From a bacterium (lineage in GTDB: Bacteria; Sysuimicrobiota; Sysuimicrobiia; Sysuimicrobiales; Segetimicrobiaceae), in contig DATGHU010000009.1 of NCBI GenBank assembly GCA_035307765.1, positions 1 to 25,848 on the forward strand: a DNA stretch of 25,848 nt. Direction: 5' to 3'. Positions 6,810 through 14,827 of the stretch are shown in pieces. Made by a program: the position numbers and the translations under genes. The number at the start of each line of letters is the position of its first letter. Position 1 is the first letter of the stretch. Under the pieces are notes generated by a model, which saw only the letters and a list, made by a program, of their open reading frames with translations, was not told the DNA's origin and did not search any database.

Positions 6810-8405
6810 ATGTCCACAAGTTCCCAGCTTCGTCCCTGGCAACTGGCCGGATTGGCGGCCGTTCTCGCCTTCGTTGTCGCGGCCGGCGACCCCGCATCGT
6901 CCAGCGCTGCGGGCTCCCCACGGTCGGGAGGCTCGATCAACATCGCCATCGTCGGCGACCCGGGTACGATCAACCCGCTGAAGGATGGCGGTATCGCCGA
7001 TAACTACGTGTCCGAGCTCATTCGCGACCGGCTCGTGTGCAGCGGTCGGGACGGGGGCATCGTGCCCTGTCTCGCGACGAGCTGGAATACGCCGAACTCG
7101 ACGACGTTCATCTTCCATCTTCGCCGGGGGGTGAAGTTCAGTAACGGAGCGCCGTTTACGGCGGCCGATGCGAAGTACACGTACGACCAAGTCGCGTTCG
7201 GCAAGGATTCCGACTTTAACGGCGCGGAGGGACCGATCAAGGACACGAAGGTCATCGACGACCACACGTTCGAAATCGACCTCTCGAGCCCCGACCCCTA
7301 CTTCCTCGAGTACATGTCGCTGAACTCCGACATGGGGATCATCCCGCAGGGCTGGCTCGCACAGTGCGGGCAGAGCTGCGACACGACCGTCGTCGGGACG
7401 GGTCCGTTCACAGTGACGGAGTGGGTCAAGGGCGATCACCTCACGCTCCAGCGGAATCCGAACTACTGGGACAGCCCGCGTCCATACCTTCAACAGATCA
7501 GATTCAAGGTGACGCCTGACCCTTCCGCTCAGGTGCTCCAGCTCAAGGCGGGCGCCGCGGACATCCTCTTTCAGGTTCCGTTCAAGGAGCTCCAGAGTCT
7601 TTCGCAAGCACCCGGCATCACAGTCGGAAAGCACGGTTCGGGCAGCATGACTGAGATCATCTGGAATAATCGCGTCGCACCCTTCAACAATCTCAAAGTG
7701 ACCCAGGCTCTTTCCTTCGCGATCGACCGGAACCAGATCGGGCAAGTCGCGATGTACGGCTACGCTGATCCGATGACGGATCTCCTGCCGCCGTTCCACT
7801 GGGGCCACGATGCCTCGTACCCAGCCCCCACGTACGATCCCAACAAGGCCAAGGAGCTGCTCACCCAGGCGGGGTACGACGCCAACCACCCGCTCTCGTT
7901 CGAGTTGCGGATCATCAACAATCAAGACTTCATCGATGAGGCGACGCTCATCCAGCAACAGCTCCAGCAGATCGGCGTCCAAGTGAAGGTGACCCCCCTC
8001 GACAAGGCGACGTTTCTCGCGCCGATGTTCTACACGAAGGACGCCCACAACCTCACGTGGCAGGCGGCGCTGGAGCGGTACACGTTCGGGGCCGACACCC
8101 CATCGATCGTGTGGCAAACCTACGACACGGGCAGCTACATCAACTTCGGCGGTGTCAATCTTCCAGGCGGTCTCAAGGATTCGACCCTGCAGAACCTCAT
8201 CGATCGGGCGAAGGTAGAGACCGACAAGACGAAGGCGAAGGCGCTCTTCTCGCAGATCTCTACCCAGGTCGACAAGGACGCCCTGACTGTGCGTCTGCCA
8301 TGGCAGAACAACGTCATGGCATATCGGAACCGTGTACAGGACTTCCATGTACTCACGGCGTTCGAGTACCCGCTCCAGTACGTATGGGTGAACGACGGGA
8401 AGTAG
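6810..8405 (+). CDS. Peptide ABC transporter substrate-binding protein (DppA/OppA type)
   Basis: The extracytoplasmic binding component (SBP_bac_5 family) of a peptide importer, 531 residues. The ATG at 6810 has AGGAGGAGG at 6796-6804. The N-terminus is a signal sequence (residues 1 to about 26, with hydrophobic LAGLAAVLAFVVAA) followed by a Ser/Ala/Gly linker. Family features follow: GGSINIAIVGDPGTINPL, a FHLRRGVKFSNGAPFTAADA segment near residue 110, and LTLQRNPNYW in the middle. There is no lipobox cysteine: Gly26 (GGC at 6885-6887) occupies the expected position. It lies about 100 bases after the SDR gene; a small GC hairpin (GCGGC at 6732-6736, GCCGC at 6741-6745) is in the gap. It starts the transporter operon and fixes the substrate class as peptides or similar compounds. 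Confidence 0.9.
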   Translation: MSTSSQLRPWQLAGLAAVLAFVVAAGDPASSSAAGSPRSGGSINIAIVGDPGTINPLKDGGIADNYVSELIRDRLVCSGRDGGIVPCLATSWNTPNSTTFIFHLRRGVKFSNGAPFTAADAKYTYDQVAFGKDSDFNGAEGPIKDTKVIDDHTFEIDLSSPDPYFLEYMSLNSDMGIIPQGWLAQCGQSCDTTVVGTGPFTVTEWVKGDHLTLQRNPNYWDSPRPYLQQIRFKVTPDPSAQVLQLKAGAADILFQVPFKELQSLSQAPGITVGKHGSGSMTEIIWNNRVAPFNNLKVTQALSFAIDRNQIGQVAMYGYADPMTDLLPPFHWGHDASYPAPTYDPNKAKELLTQAGYDANHPLSFELRIINNQDFIDEATLIQQQLQQIGVQVKVTPLDKATFLAPMFYTKDAHNLTWQAALERYTFGADTPSIVWQTYDTGSYINFGGVNLPGGLKDSTLQNLIDRAKVETDKTKAKALFSQISTQVDKDALTVRLPWQNNVMAYRNRVQDFHVLTAFEYPLQYVWVNDGK

Positions 8406-8451
8406 GCAGGAGGGCAGCCCGAGCGGCGTGAGGCACCCGGGACGCTGACGG

Positions 8452-9381
8452 ATGTGGCGGTATACCGCGAGGCGGGTCCTCCTTGTGGTTCCTGTGCTGC
8501 TCGGGTTGTCGATCCTGGTCTTCCTTCTCATCCATCTCGCGCCCGGCGACCCGGTCACGGTCCAGCTCGGGATACATGCGACGGCCGAGACTGCCGCGCG
8601 GTTGCGAAGCAGTCTCGGCCTCAACGCCCCGCTCCCCGTCCAGTACGCTCTGTGGCTCAACCGCGTCGTGCGCCTGGATCTCGGGACCTCACTGTACGCT
8701 CACGCGCCGGTCACCGAACTCATCGCGCAGCGATTCCCCACCACACTCGCGCTAACCGTCGCGAGCATCCTCTTGTCGCTCGTCATTGGCGTGCCGCTCG
8801 GGGTCGTGTCGGCGACTCGGCGCGACGGGATCATCGACAATGGTGGTCGCCTGTTTTCGATCATCGATGTATCGATCCCGGTGTTCTGGCTCGGGTTCCT
8901 GCTCATTCTCGCCTTTGCGATTGGTATCCCGGTCTTCCCGCCAGGTGGATCGGTGAGCGAGTACGGCCCAATCGCGCTCGTCCTCCCATCGGTCACACTC
9001 GGCGCCTCGTTCGCGGGGGTCGTCGTCCGATTTACCCGCGCCGCGATGCTGGAGGTGCTCGGCGAGGATTACATCCGAACGGCACAAGCGAAGGGGCTCT
9101 CGACGTTCGCCGTGAACTACCGCCATGCGCTCGGGAACTCACTCATCCCGCTCGTGACGGTCGTCGGGCTCCAGGTCGGGGTCCTCCTCTCCGGAGCGGT
9201 CCTTACCGAGACGGTCTTCTCGCTCCCGGGGCTCGGGCTGCTCATGGTAGGCGCCGTCGCGGCACGTGACTACCCGATGATCCTCGGGACCGTTCTCTTC
9301 GTGGCAGTGCTGGTCGTGCTCGCGAATCTCGCCGTCGATCTTCTGTACGGAGTGCTCGATCCTCGCGTTCGCTATGAGTGA
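8452..9381 (+). CDS. dppB: Peptide ABC transporter permease (DppB type)
   Basis: An inner-membrane permease of 309 residues with six membrane helices. The N-terminus RRVLLVVPVLLGLSILVFLL and the following LAPGDPV are typical of DppB/OppB. The cytoplasmic EAA loop that docks on the ATPases is EDYIRTAQAKGLSTFAVNYR near residues 204-223. The start ATG at 8452 is 47 bases after the binding-protein stop and has only a weak ribosome binding site, so translation may depend on the upstream gene. The next gene overlaps its last eight bases. It forms the translocation channel with the following permease. Confidence 0.92.
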   Translation: MWRYTARRVLLVVPVLLGLSILVFLLIHLAPGDPVTVQLGIHATAETAARLRSSLGLNAPLPVQYALWLNRVVRLDLGTSLYAHAPVTELIAQRFPTTLALTVASILLSLVIGVPLGVVSATRRDGIIDNGGRLFSIIDVSIPVFWLGFLLILAFAIGIPVFPPGGSVSEYGPIALVLPSVTLGASFAGVVVRFTRAAMLEVLGEDYIRTAQAKGLSTFAVNYRHALGNSLIPLVTVVGLQVGVLLSGAVLTETVFSLPGLGLLMVGAVAARDYPMILGTVLFVAVLVVLANLAVDLLYGVLDPRVRYE

Positions 9382-10282
9382 CCATTCCACAAACGTCGAC
9401 CAGACGCTCTCTGTGGCGGTCTCCGAGAACGCCGTGCTCGAATGGGCCGACGACGGATGGCTCGGCCGCCTCCGCCGCAATCGCCTTGCCCTCGTTGGAA
9501 CCGCCGGCATCGCGCTGTTCCTGAGCGTCGGCCTGTTCGCGCCACTCATCGAGCCATATCCGTGGAGCCAGTTTGACCTTGCGCATCGCCTGAGCGGTCC
9601 GACGCTCCGCCACGTGTTCGGCACCGATCAGTTCGGGCGAGACATCCTTTCGCGCACGATCTACGGGGCTCGGGTATCGATGCTGGTCGCCCTGGCCGCA
9701 ACGGCGATCGGGACCGTCGGAGGCGTCCTCATCGGTACGGCGGCAGGCTTCATGGGTGGCTGGATCGACGAGTTGTCGATGCGGACTATGGACATCATCC
9801 TCGCGTTCCCCCAGATCGTGCTCGCGATCGCCGTCGCGGCGTTGCTCGGCCCGAGCCTCATCAACGTCATCTGGATCGTCGGCCTGCTCATGGTTCCCCA
9901 GTTCGCTCGGGTCACACGAGGCTCCGTAATCGGTGTGATGAACCTCGAATACATCACGGCCACCCGGACCATCGGGCAAAGCGAGGTCATGATCGTCGTA
10001 CGGCACATCCTCCCGAACATCGTCGGCCCGCTCATCGTGCTCGCCTCCCTCGCCATCCCCGGCGCGATCATTACCGAGGCTGCCCTCAGCTTCCTCGGCG
10101 CCGGCGTGCAGCTCCCCGAACCGAGTTGGGGTAATCTCCTGTCTGGGGGCAACGCCTACCTGCTCCAGGCGCCGTGGCTCTCGATATTCCCCGGGCTCGC
10201 CATCACTCTCGCCGTCCTCTCATTCAACCTCCTCGGCGACGGGCTTCGCGATGCCCTCGATGTATCGGGCGGACCGGCATGA
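9374..10282 (+). CDS. dppC: Peptide ABC transporter permease (DppC type)
   Basis: The second permease, 302 residues. It starts at ATG 9374 and overlaps the end of dppB by eight bases (ATGAGTGA), a sign of coupled translation. A cytoplasmic N-terminal region of about 40 residues is followed by the DppC-type first helix and the conserved HVFGTDQFGRDILSR segment, then five further helices. The EAA loop is EYITATRTIGQSEVMIVVRH near residues 194-213, and the C-terminus has PEPSWGNLL and NLLGDGLRDALD, both characteristic of the family. It pairs with DppB in the membrane. Confidence 0.92.
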   Translation: MSDHSTNVDQTLSVAVSENAVLEWADDGWLGRLRRNRLALVGTAGIALFLSVGLFAPLIEPYPWSQFDLAHRLSGPTLRHVFGTDQFGRDILSRTIYGARVSMLVALAATAIGTVGGVLIGTAAGFMGGWIDELSMRTMDIILAFPQIVLAIAVAALLGPSLINVIWIVGLLMVPQFARVTRGSVIGVMNLEYITATRTIGQSEVMIVVRHILPNIVGPLIVLASLAIPGAIITEAALSFLGAGVQLPEPSWGNLLSGGNAYLLQAPWLSIFPGLAITLAVLSFNLLGDGLRDALDVSGGPA

Positions 10283-10370
10283 CGCAGGTCGTGATTCTCG
10301 CTGGCTTGACGCGGCCGTTCGTCATGCGATCTCGAAAGTCGCAAGGCGCCGGTGCCTTGGACCGGGGCCG

Positions 10371-11378
10371 ATGGTGAGCCTCCAAGGCGGTGACCCACTG
10401 CTGACCGTGCGTGACCTCGCCGTCGACCTGCGTCAGCGTCATGGTGTTGTCCATGCCGTCCGCGGCCTCTCGTACTCGCTCGACAAGGGTGAGGCGATGG
10501 GCATGGTTGGCGAGTCAGGATCTGGCAAGACAATCAGCTCGCTCGCATTGCTCGGACTCCTCCCGGCTGGGAGAAGCCGCGTGGTTCGCGGGAGCATACT
10601 CTTCGCCGGTCGTGACATCGTGGGAATGCAAGATACAGAGCTCCGGGCATTGCGGGGCGGGCGGATCTCGATGGTGTTCCAGAACCCGCTCTCGAGCCTC
10701 AACCCGGTCATGACGATCGGCCGCCAGCTCACTGAGGCGATTCGTCTCCATCTCGAGCTGTCAGCCGATGAAGCATGTCGGCGAGCGATCGAGATGCTCG
10801 AGCTCGTCGGGATCCCCAACCCGAAACGACGCCTCGGCGACTACCCACACCAGTTCAGCGGCGGCATGCGACAGCGGGTCATGATCGCGATGGCCCTGTC
10901 GTGCCGACCGGATCTGATCGTCGCCGACGAGCCGACCACCGCGCTTGACGTGACGATCCAAGCGCAGGTCCTCGATTTACTGAACAGGCTCCGACACGAG
11001 TTGGGTATGGCGGTCATCCTGATCAGCCACGACCTCGGAGTCGTCGCGGATACGACCGACCGGATCGCGATCATGTACGCGGGTCGGATCGTGGAAACGG
11101 GGCCGACGAGACAGGTGCTCGGCGCTCCGCGACACCCGTACACAATTGGGTTGTTGCGCTCTATACCGCCCCTTGACGGTCCGCGTCGTCGGGATCTCGC
11201 GGCAATCGAGGGCGCGCCCCCCGATCTGTCGGTCGATATCACCGGTTGCCCGTTCCGCGACAGGTGCGCCTGGGCGATCCAAGAGTGCGCGGAGATCGAT
11301 CCGCCCGTCGAGCCCGTGGCGCATCGGCACACGGTTGCGTGTTGGGTGAAACCGGCGGAAACGGTGGAGACGACGTGA
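10371..11378 (+). CDS. dppD: Peptide ABC transporter ATPase (DppD type)
   Basis: A cytoplasmic ATPase of 335 residues that powers peptide import. The ATG at 10371 puts the nucleotide-binding domain at the usual place; the open frame reaches back into dppC, but that extension is Arg-rich and unlike the family. Walker A GESGSGKT is at 47-54, the Q-loop in [12 protein letters not shown], signature FSGGMRQR at 163-170, Walker B LIVADEP at 183-189 and the switch His at 221. The C-terminal oligopeptide-type domain has [14 protein letters not shown] plus a later Cys, the four-cysteine pattern common in DppD/OppD proteins. The 88 bases after dppC hold no clear gene; the ribosome binding site is weak. 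Confidence 0.92.
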   Translation: MVSLQGGDPLLTVRDLAVDLRQRHGVVHAVRGLSYSLDKGEAMGMVGESGSGKTISSLALLGLLPAGRSRVVRGSILFAGRDIVGMQDTELRALRGGRISMVFQNPLSSLNPVMTIGRQLTEAIRLHLELSADEACRRAIEMLELVGIPNPKRRLGDYPHQFSGGMRQRVMIAMALSCRPDLIVADEPTTALDVTIQAQVLDLLNRLRHELGMAVILISHDLGVVADTTDRIAIMYAGRIVETGPTRQVLGAPRHPYTIGLLRSIPPLDGPRRRDLAAIEGAPPDLSVDITGCPFRDRCAWAIQECAEIDPPVEPVAHRHTVACWVKPAETVETT

Positions 11379-12451
11379 GCGACGAGCGATTGGTGGTAAC
11401 TTCGATGCCAGCAGGTACCGCGCCGCCGCTTCTCGAGGTGGAGCGCCTCCGCGTGTGGTTCCCCGTGCGGCGTGGCGTCCTCCGCCGTCGGGTCGGGTGG
11501 GCGAAGGCGGTCGACGACGTGTCGTTCACGGTCGGGCACGGCAGCACGATGGCACTCGTGGGCGAGTCGGGCGCCGGCAAGACAACGATAGGACGGGCGG
11601 TCGTCCGCATCCAGCCGGTGACATCTGGAACGATCCGCTTCAAGGGGGAGGTCCTGAATGAGTTGGTGGGATCGGATCTTCGCCGAAGGCGTCGTGAGTT
11701 CCAGATGATCTTTCAGGATCCCTTTGGCAGCCTGGACCCGCGTCAGGCCGTGGGGGACATTCTCGCTGAGCCCTTGGCCATCCACGGGCTCGCCTCGCCC
11801 CGCGAGCGGCCCACGAGAGTTCGCGAGCTTTTATCACTCGTCGGCCTCGACCCGGCTTTCGCGAGCCGATACCCGCGCGAGTTCAGCGGTGGGCAGCGCC
11901 AGCGGATCGGGGTCGCCCGGGCGATCGCTGTCCGCCCGGATTTGATCGTTTGCGATGAGCCAGTGAGCTCGCTCGACGTCTCGATCCAGGCACAGGTGAT
12001 TAACCTCCTGACCCGTTTGCAGGGTGAGCTCGGCGTCGCCTATTTGTTCATCGCGCACGATCTGGCCGTCGTCCGGCACATCGCGGACCGGGTCGCGGTC
12101 ATGTACCTCGGACGGATCGTCGAAATGGGCAGCGTGGAGGAGGTGTATGCCAACCCCGCGCACCCGTACACGGTCGCGCTCCTTTCCGCCGCCCTCAACC
12201 GCCGCGCCAGCCGACGCCGCCGGATCGTCTTATCCGGCGAAATCCCGAGTATCGATCGTCCGCCCGCCGGCTGCAGCTTCCATACCCGGTGCTGGCTCCG
12301 GACCCGCCTTGGCAACCCGGAGATCTGCGACCAGGTCGAGCCGGTCCTGCGGGCCGCGACTTGCGGGTGGCCGGTCGCCTGCCATTTCGCGGAGGAGACG
12401 CCTCGTCATCAGCCGAACAGAGCGACCGAGGCGGCTGGTGGGACGGTGTGA
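11375..12451 (+). CDS. dppF: Peptide ABC transporter ATPase (DppF type)
   Basis: The second ATPase, 358 residues. Its GTG start at 11375 overlaps the dppD stop by four bases (GTGA), with GGTGGAGA just upstream, so the two are made together. Walker A GESGAGKT is at 63-70, the Q-loop in [12 protein letters not shown], signature SGGQR at 171-175, Walker B LIVCDEP at 190-196 and the switch His in FIAHDL near 228. The C-terminus has the DppF-type oligopeptide domain with CSFHTRCW and further cysteines. DppD and DppF form the heterodimer under the DppB-DppC channel. With these, the importer is complete in one operon. Confidence 0.92.
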   Translation: MSDERLVVTSMPAGTAPPLLEVERLRVWFPVRRGVLRRRVGWAKAVDDVSFTVGHGSTMALVGESGAGKTTIGRAVVRIQPVTSGTIRFKGEVLNELVGSDLRRRRREFQMIFQDPFGSLDPRQAVGDILAEPLAIHGLASPRERPTRVRELLSLVGLDPAFASRYPREFSGGQRQRIGVARAIAVRPDLIVCDEPVSSLDVSIQAQVINLLTRLQGELGVAYLFIAHDLAVVRHIADRVAVMYLGRIVEMGSVEEVYANPAHPYTVALLSAALNRRASRRRRIVLSGEIPSIDRPPAGCSFHTRCWLRTRLGNPEICDQVEPVLRAATCGWPVACHFAEETPRHQPNRATEAAGGTV

Positions 12452-12558
12452 GGGGAAGCTCGCAAGTTCGGCGGCCCTGTCGCTCATTCGCGTGATCCGC
12501 GACGTAGTCATCCGCTAGGGACTCGCCCGGCGGCACGACGCAAATCCAGGAGACGAAC

Positions 12559-14346
12559 GTGACCAAGCGGTCGACGACCCGCTTTTCGCTCTCGTTCCCG
12601 TCCTCGATCTCATCGACCCCGATCACGGGTCGCGCGTTCGTGGTCGTCACGAAGAGCGTGGACCGACCATACGTCGTCGCCCCTGGACCAGGCGCACTTG
12701 GCGGCGCGGAGCAGGGTATCGAACCGCGTCGGCAGGCAGGCACGTGGAAGAACCGCGTGCCTTTTTTCGGTACGTACCAGAAGAGCGTTCCCTACTTCAG
12801 TCCCTGGGTGGCAAGCGCGCCGTTCTTCGGTGTCGACATCGACCGGGTCGAGCCTGACCAGGTATTCGTCATCGATGAATCGGCGCCGGGCTACCCGCCG
12901 CTCAGCATTCGCGACATTCCTGCCGGGGATTACTACGTGCAGGCCGTCCTCAACGTGTACACGCGGTTTGTGCGATCGGACGGCCATACCATCTGGGCGC
13001 ACCTAGATCAGTGGGAGGGCCAGCACTGGAACTCGTCGCCAGGCAACGTCGTGAGCTCGGTCGAACGCGTGCACCTCGATCCCGATTCCGGGTACGACGT
13101 CGAGCTCAAGCTCTCGACGCGGCTTCCGGCAGTTACAGTTCCTCCCGATACGGAATATGTCCGCCGGATCAGGTTCGAGAGCCGTCTGCTCAGCGAGTTC
13201 TGGGGCCAGCCAATCCGTCTCGGAGCAGTCGTGCTGCTGCCGAAAGGCTACGACGAGCATCCCAACGAGCGGTATCCGGTCATCTATAACAACGAGCACT
13301 TTAACCTCGGCGCACCGTTCGGGTTCTCGCCAACTCCGGTTGAAGAGGCGGAGGAGCAGCGGTACATGCGCGAGCTCCGAGGCCTCGAGAACGGACATGA
13401 GTTTTACAAGGCTTGGACGTCGGATGACTTTCCCCGGGCCGTCATCGTCACGATGCTCCACCCGACCCCGTACTTCGACAGCTCGTACTGCGTGAACTCG
13501 GCGAACGTCGGCCCGTACGGCGATGCGATCATGGCCGAGCTGATCCCCACGCTTGAGGAGACGTTCCGAATCGCGCGGGAGCCCCGGCTTCGCCTTCTCA
13601 CCGGCGGCTCGACCGGTGGCTGGGTCTCGCTCGGCCTGCAGGTCTATCACCCGGACTTCTTCGGCGGCGCGTGGGCGTTCGCGCCCGATTCCGTTGACTT
13701 CCGGCGATACGGCCTCGTCAACATCTACGATGATCCGAACGCCTACCAGGCGCCCAACCGGGAATGGCTTATTCCTGAGCGGGTGTTCTACCGCTCCCCC
13801 GATGGCCAGCCCGAGCTCACGCTCCGACAAATGAGCCAGCTCGAGGCGGCGTCGGGCACGCATTGCCGATCGGGCGAGCAACTCGACGTGTGGTACGCCA
13901 CATTCGGGCCGGTGGGCGACGATGGGTATCCCCGCCCCCTGTGGGACCAGCGGACTGGCGAGATTGACCACGTTGTCGCCGAGTATTGGCGCGACAACGG
14001 ATACGACCTGCGCAGCTACATCGAGGAACACTGGCCGGAGATCGGACCGGATCTCGTCGGGAAGATCCACGTGTTCTGCGCCGATATGGACGATTACTTC
14101 CTCAATCTCGGGGTCTATGCGCTTGAGGAGTGCCTCGAGAACACAGAGGCGCCTTACTACGCTGGCTCGTTCACATACGGTCGCCCGCTCGACGGCCACG
14201 TGTGGCATCCGTTGAACCACGCCAAGCTGGTGCGCGAGATGCTGGCTTCGATCCGCGCGCGGCCGCGGGGGCGGCGGCATTCCGCCTCCCGGCCGAGTGC
14301 GGTCGCGTACGAGATGGGCCAGAAGCCCCGCAAGCCGGGAGCCTGA
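12559..14346 (+). CDS. Esterase-like alpha/beta hydrolase
   Basis: A 595-residue protein of the putative esterase (esterase D-like) group. The GTG at 12559 has CCAGGAGA about seven bases upstream. The N-terminal 200 residues form a domain found before the hydrolase fold in this group, with segments such as FSLSFPSSISSTPITGRAFV, PFFGVDIDRV, IPAGDYYVQAVLNVYT and GHTIWAHLDQWEGQHWN. The hydrolase domain begins near LGAVVLLPKGYDEHP. The nucleophile is Ser351 in GGSTGG. A likely catalytic His lies in DGHVWHPLNH near the C-terminus. No signal peptide is evident, so it is probably cytoplasmic. It lies 107 bases after dppF in the same direction and may hydrolyse an ester or amide of the imported compound. 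The substrate is unknown. Confidence 0.75.
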   Translation: MTKRSTTRFSLSFPSSISSTPITGRAFVVVTKSVDRPYVVAPGPGALGGAEQGIEPRRQAGTWKNRVPFFGTYQKSVPYFSPWVASAPFFGVDIDRVEPDQVFVIDESAPGYPPLSIRDIPAGDYYVQAVLNVYTRFVRSDGHTIWAHLDQWEGQHWNSSPGNVVSSVERVHLDPDSGYDVELKLSTRLPAVTVPPDTEYVRRIRFESRLLSEFWGQPIRLGAVVLLPKGYDEHPNERYPVIYNNEHFNLGAPFGFSPTPVEEAEEQRYMRELRGLENGHEFYKAWTSDDFPRAVIVTMLHPTPYFDSSYCVNSANVGPYGDAIMAELIPTLEETFRIAREPRLRLLTGGSTGGWVSLGLQVYHPDFFGGAWAFAPDSVDFRRYGLVNIYDDPNAYQAPNREWLIPERVFYRSPDGQPELTLRQMSQLEAASGTHCRSGEQLDVWYATFGPVGDDGYPRPLWDQRTGEIDHVVAEYWRDNGYDLRSYIEEHWPEIGPDLVGKIHVFCADMDDYFLNLGVYALEECLENTEAPYYAGSFTYGRPLDGHVWHPLNHAKLVREMLASIRARPRGRRHSASRPSAVAYEMGQKPRKPGA

Positions 14347-14351
14347 CGAGC

Positions 14352-14818
14352 TTCTCGGTGGGCCCCGTCGGCCAGCTGGGTGTCGCCGGCACTCTGCAGG
14401 ACGCTGCGATCAACGCCGGCAAGCCTGCCCTCACGGTCGAGCTCTCGGGGGGCTACGTGTGGGAGGAACCGTCGGCACGCGCGGGCGTGCTTAATGTGAT
14501 GAAGGTCCTCGGCATGCTGGACGGTGCCCCGGAGCCGCAGACGGATGTTCGTGTGATCCCTGGGCGGCTGACGAACCGGCACTATCTCGTGTGCGACACG
14601 GGCGGGTTCGTCCGGCCGCTGCATGCGGTCGGGGCGAAGGTGCGCGAGGGCGATCCGGTGGCGGTGTTGTACGGTATGTTCGGCACGGCCGCGGAGACGG
14701 TCGCGAGCCCGATCGACGGCTGGATCGTCACATACCCGGCAACCGGCACCCGCACCGTCGTAAACGGAGACATCGTGGCGTTCGTCTTTGGCACGTCGAA
14801 GATCCCTGAACGCCTCGG
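14352..14818 (+). pseudogene. C-terminal remnant of a second M14-family deacylase
   Basis: The frame encodes LGVAGTLQDAAINAGKPALT, then VELSGGYVWEEPSARAGVLN, LGMLDG, CDTGGFVRPLHAVGAKVREG and later TVVNGDIVAFVFGTSK. These match the second half of succinylglutamate desuccinylase/aspartoacylase-type proteins and parallel the pieces of the broken gene at 5287-5920 (ALAQGKPTLTVE, GGFVHPQAPVGA, SGDVVVFV). The N-terminal half, with the metal-binding residues, is missing; upstream is the esterase gene instead. The frame has no stop before entering the antisense of the HyuB gene, so its end is also lost or shifted. The remnant sits exactly where the two convergent gene blocks meet. Confidence 0.65.
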
Positions 14819-14827
14819 GTGCGGGTT

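Noticed and set aside
6753-8660. Open frame of over 600 codons on the minus strand
   Set aside because: It is antisense to the peptide-binding protein and extends into the permease; the product is Arg/Val/Leu/Glu repetitive with no motifs, a typical shadow in high-GC DNA.
10279-10377. 32-codon frame starting at an ATGA overlap with the dppC stop
   Set aside because: The coupling layout is attractive, but the product is not protein-like and overlaps the chosen dppD start.
13003-14280. Open frame of 425 codons on the minus strand
   Set aside because: Antisense to the esterase-like gene, which has clear motifs and a good start; the reverse frame has none.
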